A stretch of DNA of 64,000 bases, taken from contig CAJSYZ010000008.1 of assembly GCA_910574455.1 (NCBI GenBank), forward strand, positions 3,970,707 through 4,034,706, in the 5' to 3' direction. The translations under genes were made by a program, and so were the position numbers. The DNA is from Trichaptum fuscoviolaceum (lineage: Eukaryota; Basidiomycota; Agaricomycetes; Hymenochaetales; Trichaptaceae). Below, one piece after another: positions 1 to 9,768 of the stretch. How positions within the stretch are numbered: the stretch's first letter is position 1; each line of letters begins with the position of its first letter. Under the pieces are notes generated by a model, which saw nothing but the letters and a program-made list of their open reading frames with translations, had not been told where the DNA came from and made no database searches.

Positions 1-140
1 GCTCGCAAGCGCAAGCAACGCACAGCCGATAAAACGGTGTCGGTCCTTGACGACGATGATGATGACGACGATGAGAATGGCGAGGGCAATCTCACCCGCA
101 AGAAAACTCGGAAACGCAAGCGACGTTCAGTCAATGATGG

Positions 141-179
<39 letters not shown>

Positions 180-723
180 TGAAAATGATGCACCTGCTGG
201 TCCAAGCCATTCTGCTGCGTCATGCAAAGGCAAAGGACGTAGCACCAGTGCGCGATCGTCTTCCGCCTGCTCATCCTCCACGCACTCCGAGTCTCGCCTT
301 GCGGAACCCAATGGTCGCGTCGCCGTGAATGACTTGGTTCGCTTGACAGTCGATTTGCCGGCAGGAGCTCGTCCTATAGAGCCTGAGTGCAATAACTCGG
401 TCGACGAGAGTCACTTGGGTCGCCTGACAGTCGATGCTGAAGCTTCCGGCAGTACCTCAGCCTCGACCGGGTCATTCAGCTGGTCAGTCGATGCCACTCC
501 AGCAGCAGCAGCAGCAGCAACAGCAACCCAGCCTAACATTGGCTCGCTGCGAGATGCTCTGGACTTCCCTTTGCCCGACCTCGACTTCCCTCCTCTCGAA
601 CAGATTTTACGCTTGCCGACACCGCCTCATGCAGAGGATACAAACCCCAGTAGCTACACATATAATAATACTTCTTCTCCTATGGACTCTTTTTTAATGT
701 TCCCGAATTTTAATTACCTTTGA
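1..723 (+). CDS. C-terminal part of acidic, NLS-bearing nuclear-type protein (5' partial)
   Basis: The reading frame is open from base 1 and ends at TGA 721-723, so the 5' part of the gene lies outside the window. The visible 240 residues begin with a basic stretch (RKRKQR), then a run of eight Asp, a second basic cluster (RKKTRKRKRR), an Asp-Asn repeat encoded by a GACAAC microsatellite, Ser-rich segments, a short Ala run, and a Pro/Phe/Leu-rich tail ending FPNFNYL. Two basic clusters around acidic tracts suggest a bipartite nuclear localisation signal, and the tail could be an activation or interaction region. No catalytic or DNA-binding domain is visible, so the family is not recognised. 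The acidic tract and the Asn/Asp repeat are likely to vary in length between strains. Confidence is high that this is coding and low on function. Confidence 0.7.
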
Positions 724-1405
724 ATGTTATCTTCTTAAGTCATTCTTACTTTATCAATCTTTATTGCTGCAATACAATAAAATCTTCTTGTTATCATATT
801 AATTAAAGCGGTCTATAATATTATACAAGAAATCTAAGTTACAGTGGTGAAGAAACGAAAGAAATTGAGTGCGAAATGAGCGAGCGAGCTCCGTTCGCAG
901 ATGCGCACAGCGAGCAAGGGTACTTGCTCACCGCGCGCGGTGGTGAAGCAAGACCCTGAGAGTCACGCGAAGCAAGCGCGTGGCATCAAGGGTCTAGGCA
1001 CCGGGCCCCGGTAACGTGGTGACGCGTTACCAGTGGCCACCGGTGGCTACGGTCACCCGAGTCAAATTAATGCTCGGATTACCGCTAGCTTAGAGAAATA
1101 GTGCCAACGCTATCTCTAGAGATAGGCTCCTGGGCCCTAGGAGCCTATCTCTAGAGATAGCGTTGGCTGGGCAGAGCAGGTGATGCATTATTCTATTATC
1201 CAGTGCTATAATCCCAATTGGTATTGTATGCCTAGTATTCCCTAGGTCTGCATCCCCTGAATCAATGTACAGCAAGGCTGATTCACCCTACACTGCTTCA
1301 ACCAGCATTTGCTGAGAGTAAATGCAGAGGATGGTTTACAGCAACGCTGTACTTCATTCAATCAGCTACCTGGCAGCAGTGCTGGGTCTGGGGGTAGGTG
1401 GGGGA
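724..1405. other. Intergenic region with dense short palindromes
   Basis: No gene is seen. 724-880 is AT-rich 3' flank. About 900-1075 is GC-rich and full of short inverted repeats (for example around CACCGGGCCCCGG and GGCCACCGGTGGC). A perfect long hairpin follows at 1103-1167, then about 230 bases of unassigned sequence with repeated ACAGCAA/CTGTAC words. The 3' edge of gypsy element E1 must lie near 1,300-1,405, but no LTR is found there. The palindrome-rich block could be a remnant of a non-autonomous DNA transposon. Confidence 0.45.
1103..1167. repeat. Perfect 29-base inverted repeat with 7-base loop
   Basis: The left arm (1103-1131) is the exact reverse complement of the right arm (1139-1167). 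The loop is GGGCCCT. Each arm also contains the self-palindrome TATCTCTAGAGATA, so the structure could form a cruciform with smaller hairpins in the arms. It lies between the left host gene and the truncated end of E1. Confidence 0.9.
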
Positions 1406-2101
1406 TTAAACAAGGTTTGTCTGGTCGAGGTGGGACTGTTGTAAAAATATGGGAAATACGGATGCGAACGAAAATCGGGGGTTACTGTTGGCGTCGTCGT
1501 AGTCGGTTGAGGAAGAGGAGGAGGAGGAGGGTGAGTCGGAGTTGGTGGAGGCGTTGACAAGTGTGTCGTCGCTGTAATTTGTAGTGGTGAAGGTAAAGGG
1601 GGTGCTGGTTGCCAGAGGGGGGGAGAAGATGTCCCGGGGGTTGACTGTCGTTGGGATGGGGCTAGGATTTGGAGAAAAGGGTTCGAGGTCTGGCAGGGAG
1701 TCGATAGGACTGGGTGCCGGAGGTGGTGGAGTCTGCTGGGATTCCAGGGGGGTGCTAGAGGTGAGAGGTTGCTCTTGCTTGTGGTCACGAAGTTTTTTGA
1801 TGGTGATTTTATAGAACTCGAGGAGTGCATACAGCTGGAGTGCGTATCTCACTTTGGTCGGACCGGGGGAGTTTCGGATGCGGTTATTGATGTCTGGGAT
1901 GAGTATGTCCAATGGTTCCTTATCAGGATGATCGTCCTTAAACACAAAATAGAACAGATGAGAATTGAGAATAATCTGTTCGTCATGCGATGACTGGTTC
2001 GCTATCACTTGGAGTTCCGTCAGCTGGCGTTCCACTAAGCTGGAAATGAGAGGTGGGATCGACTCCTGTGATGAAGAACTCATTATTCGGCCCAAGGCCA
2101 A
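1406..2101 (-). CDS. E1 second ORF after pol (ORF4-like), unknown function
   Basis: The frame encodes about 231 residues: a helical N-terminal half (with LQLYALLEFYK) and a Pro/Ser/Thr-rich C-terminal half. It overlaps the preceding ORF (1983-2519) in another frame. In E3 the ORF in the same place (27802-28679) has a comparable N-terminal helical pattern and a cysteine-rich end. The E1 copy has no cysteine end, which may have been lost when the 3' end of the element was cut. The relation to E3 is weak by eye. I infer a conserved accessory ORF, not a function. Confidence 0.45.
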   Translation of the reverse strand: MALGRIMSSSSQESIPPLISSLVERQLTELQVIANQSSHDEQIILNSHLFYFVFKDDHPDKEPLDILIPDINNRIRNSPGPTKVRYALQLYALLEFYKITIKKLRDHKQEQPLTSSTPLESQQTPPPPAPSPIDSLPDLEPFSPNPSPIPTTVNPRDIFSPPLATSTPFTFTTTNYSDDTLVNASTNSDSPSSSSSSSTDYDDANSNPRFSFASVFPIFLQQSHLDQTNLV

Positions 2102-2519
2102 CGTAAATATGAGTGCTTCGTCCTAAATAGTGTAGTTCTAGATTGTGTATCCAGAAGGTGGTAGGTCGGCGTTCTGGGAAGATGTACCAGATGAGAAAGA
2201 GATGGAAGAGTCGGAAAGAGGTGCGTGTGATGATAGGGTGGATTTGTAAATGAGCTATCCAGATGAGAAATCGGATAATGTCATAGAAGGTGTGCATGAG
2301 AATGGGGTGGAAAGTGGGGTGGCTTCTGGTGCATTTATACGAAGTTTCTAGTTGATCATGTGGTCGTTGAATCAGTAGAAAGCTTCTGGGGCACACTGGG
2401 GCATGTTGGTTCTTCGATATCAAACTTCGGGGGCAAGAAGTCTTGTTATCTAGCCGCAGTGGGGCAAGAAGTCTGAGGAGGGGGCTAAGAAGTTGTGCTT
2501 GTAGGTCCAAGGTGTCCAA
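1983..2519 (-). CDS. E1 first ORF after pol (ORF3-like), unknown function
   Basis: The frame is open for 178 codons downstream of the pol stop. Its middle part contains MHTFYDIIRFLIW followed by PIITRTSF, which resembles LIHTFF and PLTITRPIVR at matching spacing in E3 ORF3 (27310-27798). The sequence between the pol stop (2598) and this ORF holds a degenerate tandem repeat of GGGCAAGAAGTCT and a repeated TCGGGTTACG word, so the 5' part has been altered compared with E3. The start codon is uncertain. Function is unknown. Confidence 0.4.
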   Translation of the reverse strand: MDTLDLQAQLLSPLLRLLAPLRLDNKTSCPRSLISKNQHAPVCPRSFLLIQRPHDQLETSYKCTRSHPTFHPILMHTFYDIIRFLIWIAHLQIHPIITRTSFRLFHLFLIWYIFPERRPTTFWIHNLELHYLGRSTHIYVGLGPNNEFFITGVDPTSHFQLSGTPADGTPSDSEPVIA

Positions 2520-2597
2520 ATCGGGTTACGTGTGGCGTAAATTCTGCCTAATCGGGTTACGAGTGGCGCATTGTGTGTCCAATTTGTCCAAATTGGG

Positions 2598-5500
2598 CTA
2601 CTTCAGCTTGTGCAACTCCTTGTATGCTGATAGAAGTTCTTCTGAATGCTTTAGTGCGTCTTCTGAGGCCCATGTGTTGTTGCTAGTCGGGTATCCTAAC
2701 CATTTGATAAGGTACTTCCTTCGATTCGGGGCTCCTTTGTGCTGTAGAATTGCTTCTACTTCGAATTCTTCTTCTCCATCGATAAGGTCAGGTGGAGGTT
2801 TAGAATAGGCTGGCCCATGTTCTACTGTCTCGGTGTTGGGAGTTAGAAGGGAGGCGTGGAATACAGGGTGAATCTTCCAAGTTCTAGGCAGTTCGAGTTC
2901 ATAGACATTATCCCTGAGTTTTCGCTTGATAACGAAGGGTCCTTCGCGTTTTGATTGAAACTTTGAGGGTAGTCCGGTTCTTCAGAGGTTCCTTGCTTCT
3001 AACCATACAGATTGTCCAATGTATAGTGGCTTGAATTGGGTAGATTGAGCTTCGCGCTGATATTCCTGTGCGAGAGTTAGAGCCGCTTCTGCGTCATTTC
3101 GGAGTTCTAGTATCTTTGATAGTCGATTCTTGAGCGTCGGAATGTTGCTATCAAGTTCCGATTTTTCCGAGGGGAATGATGTTGGATCATATCCCATTAG
3201 TAGTCGAAAGGGGGTCTGTTCTGTGGTTGAATGTTTCCGATTGTTGTGTGTGAATTCCATGAGGGGGATGTATTTGCTCCAGAGGTGGGGGTGATTTGCT
3301 GCATAGATCCTGAAGTATGCTTCGATCTCCTGATTGCTGCGCTCTGCTTGTCCATCAGTCTGTGGGTGATATGCTGTAGACATTGCTTGCTTGATGTGAA
3401 GCAATCGGCATAGCTGTCTGAACACCATAGATGCAAACTGTGGTCCTCGATCCGAGATTATTTTCCTTGGTAATCCGAATCGTCTGTACACATTGTCGAA
3501 GTATAGTTGTGCAGTGTCTAGTGCAGTGATCGTCTTGGTGCATGGAGTGAGTACAATCGCCTTGGTGCAGTCATGGTCCACAATAACACATATGCTGTCG
3601 AATCCATCAGATTCTGGGAGGTCTGTGATGAAATCGATGTTGACGGTTGCAAACGGGTAAGTGTCTTTATCTGCAATGATCGGGTTGAGTGGAGGTACAA
3701 GAGGATGGTGATTGATCTTCATCTGTTGACAGATAGCACATCCTTGGATGTATTTCGTCACGAACTGTTGCATTCTTGGCCAGTAATATGTTCGTCGAAT
3801 TTGTTCCATTGTATTCGCTACTCCAGGGTGGTTTCGAGTTGGTAAGTCATGATATAGTCGTAAGAGGTTGCGCATGATTTCCGTGTTCCTTGGCACATAG
3901 ATCTTGTTCCTGAAGTGTACCAATTGATCCTTGATTGTGAAGTCGGTCATTTTGGGTTTGGTGAGTGGTAATTCTTTCTGTAGAAGGCTCATCGCTTCCT
4001 GAATATCTCCAGTTTCTTTGCGTATTTGGAGGTGAAGGTCATCGACATCAATGATGTTCCTGTCATCTTCTTCGGCTTCTTCAATTCGGGTGGCTAGGAG
4101 TTCCATTTCTTTGAGAAAAACTTTCTCTGGTAGAAGTGTAACTTCGTTGCTAAGTTCTCCTTCCGTTTTAAAATGGTCCGCACGTCGGGATAGGGCATCG
4201 GATTGGATCATGTGTTTTCCTGGTATGGCTTGTATCTTGTAATTGTATCTTGAGAGTTCATTCTGCCATCGAGCTTGTCGAGGGGTCAAGCGTTGGGGTT
4301 GTCTCCAATAAGTCAGATTCTTGTGGTCGCAATGAATCGTAACTGTATGCGGGCTTCCAAGTAGATAGTGTCTCCACATTTGGAGTGCTCGAATAATAGC
4401 AAATAATTCTCTGTCATATATTTGCCAGTTGCGTTGTGTCGGGTTGAGAGCTTGAGAAATATAACCTATGGGTTTGAGTTGACCGTTTTCGTCATGTTGG
4501 CGTAGTGCTGCGCCGGTAGCTACAGCTGAGGCGTCTGTTTCAAGATAGAATGGTTTGTGTGGGTCGGGTTGCATAAGGAGGGGTTCCTTCGAAAAGAGCT
4601 CCTTGAGCGTCTGAAAAGCCTTTTCACATTTGTCTGTCCAGACAAAAGGTGTGTCCTTCCGTTTAAGTTGATCGAGTGGTCGGCATATAGTTGCATAGTT
4701 CGGGATGAATCTGCGATAGAAGTTGGTAAAACCTGTAAATGATCTAATGTCTTTGAGACATTTCGGAGTGGTCCAGTCAAGTATCCCTTGGATCTTGGAG
4801 GGGTCTGTCTTGATCTTTGATTCTGAAATAATGTAACCAAGAAATGGTACTTCGAGTTGGTGAAATCGGCATTTCGCTGGTTTGACATAGAGTTGATTGT
4901 CCTTTAGGATTTGAAAAACTTCTTTGGTGTTTTCAATGAGTTGCTTGAGAGTCGGGGCATGAATGAGTAGGTCGTCCATGTAAACAATGACCTTGTTCTG
5001 GCGTATTTGCTCCGCTAGAATGTCATTCATGAAGCGTTGAAAAACCGCAGGTGAGTTGCATAGGCCGAAAAACATAACGGTTGGTTGATAGAGTTTCCTG
5101 TTGCATACAAAGGCTGCTTTCCATTGATCGGATTCCTTGATGCGAATGTTGTGATAACCTTGTCGGATATCAAGGGTAGTGAAGTATTTGGATCCTCGGA
5201 GTTGATCGAGTAGTTGCTGCGAGTTTGGCATAGGATATGCATCTTTGACTGTATGCAAGTTAAGGTATCTGTAGTCCTGTACTGGTCGAAGTGTTCCATC
5301 TTTCTTATCAATAAAGAAGAAAGGTGATGCCATTGGGGAGTTTGATTCCTTGATAAATCCTTTGTTGAGCAAGTCGTCAATTAACGTAGTGAGAATCGGT
5401 TGTTGATGGTATGGGACCGGGTACGGTTTGTGAATTTTCGGTACAAAACTTGGTAATGTTTTGATCTCCATATCATATGGTCGGGCAGGGGGGTAGGTTT

Positions 5501-6026
5501 GGATTTCATTTTCTGAGAAGATGTCCGCGTATTCCAAATATTCATCTGGAATATTAAGTTTCTCCTTTGGCTTTTGGTTTTGCTGTTCGAGTCGAGTAGA
5601 GACCGTGATCTTGTTGATAGTGATCGTGTCATCATTCCAGTTAATCTGGGGCTTTGCCTGCTTGAACCAAGGTAGTCCTAGAATAACGTCGTCGCTTGGA
5701 ATGTGTGTCCGATAAAAGATTGTCGAGGTTGAATGAGGGTGGGTGAGATTCAATCGAATCCGTTCTGAAACTGTTCCGTTCTTGTTCAGAGTTCCATCGG
5801 CATTGCTAACTTGTAAAGCTTTATCAAGTTTATGCATTTTGATGTTGAGCTTATCAACTAGATCCGAGTTGATAAAGTTCAGTTGTGCTCCGGTGTCAAG
5901 AAGGGCATTGATAGTAATGAGGCGTCCGTTAACGAGTAATTTGACCGGGATTCGAAATGATGAGATGTTGCCATTTAGAACAACAGTGTTGAGTTGAACC
6001 GGGTTAACCAACTCTGAGCTGTTCAA
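2598..6026 (-). pseudogene. pol: E1 pol (protease-RT-RNase H-integrase-chromodomain) with premature stop
   Basis: The Pol polyprotein would cleave itself, copy the element RNA into DNA and integrate it. Visible in order: aspartic protease ALLDTGAQLN (about residue 44), reverse transcriptase with VIVYMDD (about 350), RNase H with YLETDAS, integrase zinc domain ending GCAICQ, and the DDE core (NIDFITD, ISDRGPQF, TDGQAERSNQE). After the GPY-type region a chromodomain (YLIKWLGYP) lies downstream of an in-frame TGA at 2982-2984, and the reading frame then continues to TAG at 2598-2600. Aligned with E3, the TGA stands where an Arg codon is expected, consistent with CGA to TGA. Pol begins in the -1 frame over the gag stop, with no ATG there, so it is probably made by frameshifting. 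Confidence 0.9.
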
Positions 6027-8059
6027 AAATTTGCAGCATCATAGTTGCCATATTCATCGAAATCTTCATTGTCCAGTTCGTCCAAAGTGTTGAATAGTTC
6101 CTCTCGAGACTGATGATCGAGACTGGTAATAATCTCGTTGATTTGATATGCCTTGTCTTCCAGGGTGTCTGTTTCATCATAGTCATCGTCATCCACTTCC
6201 ATTGCATTGATTCGGGGCTTGAATCTGCGTTTAGCACCTGGGAAGCGTCCTTGGGGTTTTCCTCTAGGTTTGAAAGCGTTCCTAGGACGGGATGGGCGTT
6301 TAGGACATTTATTCGCCATATGACCGGGTTTTTCGCAATAGAAACAAAGACCTTTGTCTCTAGCTTCCTTCTGCTTCTCTGGGGTGAGCTTGTTGAAATA
6401 CATAGCATTGATATTGAATTCTTCCATCTTGTCTTCGAGTGAAGGTTCCGATTCCGGTTCCGGGTCGGAGTCAACTTCCATTTCATGAATTCGATATCTG
6501 CGATTGAATCGGCGTTTCGGATAGCTGTACTTTCTCCTAAAGAATTGTGAAGGTTTCTGTTGATGAGGGGGATTCATCCTTTCGTATTGTAGACCAAATT
6601 TGAGGGCATTCTCGTAGTACTGGTCCATGAGAGGTTTGCCTGCTGTGTCCTTTGCCATATTGTCTTCAATTCGGATTAGTTCCCTTTGGATCGAAATTGG
6701 AAGGCCTTTCTTGAACAGATTGGTGAGAACTGTGGTGTCTTCGATTCCTGCATCGTAAGCTAGTCGTTGGAATTCGTAGACATATTGATCTGTGCGCATG
6801 CCAGGGGTTTGCTTGAGTTTCATAAGTTCTTCATATGCGTCTGCAATGTAGTCTGCAGATATGAAGTGTTCACGAAAATCTTTCTTGAATTTGGCCCAAG
6901 TATAATCCCATGGTTTTCCGTCGGCTAGTCTCTTGTTTCCTTTGGTAATGATGCTGTTTATGAAGGTACCAGCTGATCCTAGATTGCAGAATGTGGCTGC
7001 AAGTCGAACCTTGTCTTCATCTGTAGTGTAACCGGGTGTGAGAATGATGTAATTCTCCATGAGATCGAGCCATCGTCTAGCATCCTTGCGACTGCCGTCG
7101 AAGTTGAATGGTTTATTTGCTCCATTTCTGCGTTCTTCGATTTTGTCCGGGGCACCGGATGTGTTGACTGCTCCTCCAGAAGTTCCCATTGGTGGCGATG
7201 GAGGTGGAGGTGGCGGTGGAGGTGGCGGTTCAGGGGTCGGAGATTTAGACTTTTTGGGTTTGTAGTCAGGGTCAAAGGGATCGACATAGTCTAATTTGTC
7301 TTCTTCCTTCTTTGGAGGTTCTTCTTCCTGTTTCGGAGGTCTTTCTGGTGCTTTTCCTTTGTCTACAGATGGGGGTGTATCTGTTACTCCTCTAAGTTTG
7401 AGGGCTTCGAGTCGATCTGTTAGAGACTTGACTGATCGCTTGGATTGCTCAATTTCAACGTCAACTTTAGGTTTGTCCGTGCCTAAGATAGAGGGTCCTG
7501 CAAGCGATTGGCTGTGTCTATGCCGGGTGGGGCTTGCGAGTAAAGGATGAGCAACTGGGGAAGTTTCTTCCTTGGGTTGATGAGTAGAAGGTCGGGGAGT
7601 ATTGGGGTCGGGTTGGGTAGTAGGAGGTGGGGTACTTGGGGGTGCAACTGGGGATGTGGCTGCAGTTAATGCGGTGGATTGTGAAGTGTTTGTATCAAGC
7701 GGTGAAGGGGGGAGTAAGTGGGTAAGAGTAAGAGGGGATGGTCTGGACTGGGGTTGATTTAGTCCGTGTAACTCTTGGTAACGTTCCTCAGCGTCTTCCG
7801 GGTCAACTGCTTGATAATTTGTGTTGTATCTGCGGTAAAATTCTCCGGGGTGGTGTCGATATCTTTTTGGGATAGCTTTCCACTCTCTTCCTTGCTTGCT
7901 GAAGTAGATGTATTCGGAATGAAATCCTCGAGCTCTATACCAACAGCGTTCCGAGTAGTCGAAGTATGAATTTTCCGGGGGGTAGGGAGGTAGTGATTCA
8001 AACGAGGTGTCGAGGTGAGGGGTGTCCGGTAGTTGTGATCGAGGTGCCAGAGTGTCTAA
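6023..8059 (-). CDS. gag: E1 gag with long AUG-less N-terminal extension
   Basis: From the first ATG (7187-7189) the frame gives a 388-residue Gag: a capsid-like helical region (WLDLMENYIIL onward), basic linkers, and a CCHC zinc knuckle CFYCEKPGHMANKC that would bind the element RNA. The same frame is open upstream to 8059 with no ATG. That extension encodes an aromatic-rich block (WYRARGFH, YIYFSKQGREW, GEFYRRY), a Pro/Thr-rich linker, a coiled-coil-like stretch and a proline run. E3 has a similar aromatic-rich block in the same place, so the extension is likely real coding sequence, reached by frameshifting or another non-AUG route. The gag stop (6023-6025) overlaps pol. Confidence 0.75.
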   Translation of the reverse strand, partial: LDTLAPRSQLPDTPHLDTSFESLPPYPPENSYFDYSERCWYRARGFHSEYIYFSKQGREWKAIPKRYRHHPGEFYRRYNTNYQAVDPEDAEERYQELHGLNQPQSRPSPLTLTHLLPPSPLDTNTSQSTALTAATSPVAPPSTPPPTTQPDPNTPRPSTHQPKEETSPVAHPLLASPTRHRHSQSLAGPSILGTDKPKVDVEIEQSKRSVKSLTDRLEALKLRGVTDTPPSVDKGKAPERPPKQEEEPPKKEEDKLDYVDPFDPDYKPKKSKSPTPEPPPPPPPPPPSPPMGTSGGAVNTSGAPDKIEERRNGANKPFNFDGSRKDARRWLDLMENYIILTPGYTTDEDKVRLAATFCNLGSAGTFINSIITKGNKRLADGKPWDYTWAKFKKDFREHFISADYIADAYEELMKLKQTPGMRTDQYVYEFQRLAYDAGIEDTTVLTNLFKKGLPISIQRELIRIEDNMAKDTAGKPLMDQYYENALKFGLQYERMNPPHQQKPSQFFRRKYSYPKRRFNRRYRIHEMEVDSDPEPESEPSLEDKMEEFNINAMYFNKLTPEKQKEARDKGLCFYCEKPGHMANKCPKRPSRPRNAFKPRGKPQGRFPGAKRRFKPRINAMEVDDDDYDETDTLEDKAYQINEIITSLDHQSREELFNTLDELDNEDFDEYGNYDAANF
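6026..6032 (-). promoter_or_regulatory. E1 putative -1 ribosomal frameshift site AAATTTT
   Basis: On the minus strand gag ends GCA AAT TTT TGA. The heptamer A AAT TTT fits the X XXY YYZ rule, and slipping back one base gives AAA TTT TTG AAC, the pol frame. The gag stop follows at once. The same heptamer and stop occur in E3 at 23815-23821. Confidence 0.65.
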
Positions 8060-8700
8060 TCAGTAGTTTGGATTCCGTTTGTCTGATACTGTGCCGGAAT
8101 CGGGGGTACTGGGGGAATAGGGGTGGCTTGTCGAATGGGACGGTTCGGAGGTGAAATGAGTGGAATGTCACTTGGGGATAGGCTAGGTTGACAACCGCAG
8201 CGATTGATATAGGTTTGAACGTCTTCTTCAACGTCAGGCCAATAGCAAACGTAATCTAGATGTTCCCTAGTGGTTTGGGCTGTGTAATGATAGTTGGTTT
8301 CCGGATGGATGTGTGCTGCGTATATAAGATCGTTTCGAAGGGCTTGGTTGCTTCCAACGTAGGCTCGTCCTTCTGTCCAAAGTAAATCTACCCTTAGTTT
8401 CCAATTGGTGGGGAATCGACGGTTTCGGATAAGAAATGCCAATGATGTGACTACTGAATCTCCGTCGTAGCTTTTCTTGATTCGTTGATCTAGTCCGTTG
8501 AGTTTCAGAAGTCTAAAGTTCTCTGCAATTTCTGTTTCGTCTGATATACCGGGTTGGATAGGGTGGAGTCGACTAGTTCTGGGGATGATTAGATCCGCCA
8601 GGTTGCCTATTTGGTTGGTAAATAGAGCTACTAAGTCTTCTTCTGATCCTTCTGAGCTTAGATCGGAATGGTCCAGGGGTAGGTGTGTTAAAATGGATAG
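8056..8700 (-). CDS. E1 ORF0: integrase-zinc-domain-like protein
   Basis: The frame runs to TAG at 8056-8058 and is open up to about 8,700. The first usual start codon in it is at 8442, but the coding look (acidic, then LLKLNGLDQR) extends further up. Its core aligns by eye with the integrase N-terminal zinc domain of the same element: LLWTEGRAYV, then two His (AAHIHPETNYHY), CYWPDVEEDVQTYINRC and GCQ. The second metal pair is CxC rather than the CxxC of integrase. E3 ORF0 has the same CxC spacing. No DDE core follows, only a Pro-rich tail. Likely role: RNA, DNA or protein binding through a zinc-like fold (inference). Confidence 0.6.
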   Translation of the reverse strand, partial: LSILTHLPLDHSDLSSEGSEEDLVALFTNQIGNLADLIIPRTSRLHPIQPGISDETEIAENFRLLKLNGLDQRIKKSYDGDSVVTSLAFLIRNRRFPTNWKLRVDLLWTEGRAYVGSNQALRNDLIYAAHIHPETNYHYTAQTTREHLDYVCYWPDVEEDVQTYINRCGCQPSLSPSDIPLISPPNRPIRQATPIPPVPPIPAQYQTNGIQTTD

Positions 8701-9166
8701 GTGAACCTAGAGAGGGGATGGGAGTTCCTTCGCGTTTGATCTCTTGTTTGATCGGAGGGGGAGGGGGTGTATGCTGTTCCTGGATCCTTTGAGTAACAGG
8801 TGTTACAGGTGGTAACTGCCTGTTATGTGTTCCTATTTCGCTTGTCCAATAGTATCGAGGATCTTCGAAGTTAGATGATACTGAGCTAAGGTAGGTTTCC
8901 CTTGTGAATTCTTGTCCAAGTCGAGGGGCTGGGTACGAAGTAACAAATGGATTGGTTACTATGCTTTCTCGAGCTTCGGATGGGGGTTCTGCTCTTGTTG
9001 TCTGCTCCGTATCAGATAGTTCGAGTTCGGATGGGGTGTGGGGTGGGGTAGAGTTGGTGGGGATGTCTGTGATGCGGATGGGGTCAAAGATAAAAATCTC
9101 CTGCACGTCTTCCAACAATCTTTCCGTATGATTGGCGACTCGTATTAAGACCTTCAGGTTGGGCAC
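8573..9166 (-). CDS. E1 most upstream ORF, Pro/Ser/Thr-rich, unknown
   Basis: The frame is open for about 197 codons and overlaps ORF0 in another frame at 8573-8700. No ATG is present near its start (GTG at 9166; the frame is open a little further up). The composition is acidic and Pro/Ser/Thr-rich, with a KQEIKREG basic-acidic patch. The overlap and the change in coding look near 8,690 suggest that this and ORF0 were one ORF now split by an indel. E3 also has two overlapping frames here, but with a different frame relation. Function unknown. Confidence 0.4.
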   Translation of the reverse strand: MPNLKVLIRVANHTERLLEDVQEIFIFDPIRITDIPTNSTPPHTPSELELSDTEQTTRAEPPSEARESIVTNPFVTSYPAPRLGQEFTRETYLSSVSSNFEDPRYYWTSEIGTHNRQLPPVTPVTQRIQEQHTPPPPPIKQEIKREGTPIPSLGSPIHFNTPTPGPFRSKLRRIRRRLSSSIYQPNRQPGGSNHPQN

Positions 9167-9754
9167 TTCCTTGGGTGATCTCTTCCCTTGAGCTACTTGT
9201 TGTTACAACACGAGTGGGTTCTCCTAACTCTCTTCTCGAGTGCTCGTCCGGTATGTTACTTCGGTTCGCTGGATAACAACTTCCTGTTGTGTTCACCGGT
9301 ATTTCTGTCGTCAACGAGTGAAGCTAATGTCTCTCTGGATCTTCGCTATATGCGTCTAGCAGTTTCACTAGGTGGATCGGACCGTTCCTCTGCTTGCTTT
9401 CTTCTCTTCAAGTTACCTGGGCTGGCTCTGCTTTCTGATCGGGTCGCGAACCTCAAATCCCGCTTACACCAACCTTAATGTAACAAGGACCGTTAATTCT
9501 GGGCGTGAACCTGCTTAATGCTTCGGGTCTGTTTCGAGTGTCTGTGTAGATAAATACACAACACAAGTTATGTGTCAATCGTATGTCGTTCAAGTTCTTT
9601 CTTTCCTACTTTGAAAGGTTAGCAATCAATGGCCAGTTGTTCACTTACTTTGAAAGTATTCCGGATTAGTTCTTGTAGGGTGGATTGTTTAATTCCGATG
9701 GTGGAAAGTGGAGTCAAGTGCAATAGTCTTGGCTGCTTTCCAGGTTATGGAAAG

Positions 9755-9765
9755 AAGTCAATCCT
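9755..9765 (-). promoter_or_regulatory. E1 self-priming primer binding site
   Basis: On the minus strand AGGATTGACTT starts three bases (ATT) inside the LTR end. It is the exact complement of AAGTCAATCCT within the LTR (9939-9949), 38 bases downstream of the TATA box. This is the layout of Tf1-type self-priming, where the RNA 5' end folds back as the primer. Confidence 0.7.
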
Positions 9766-9768
9766 AAT

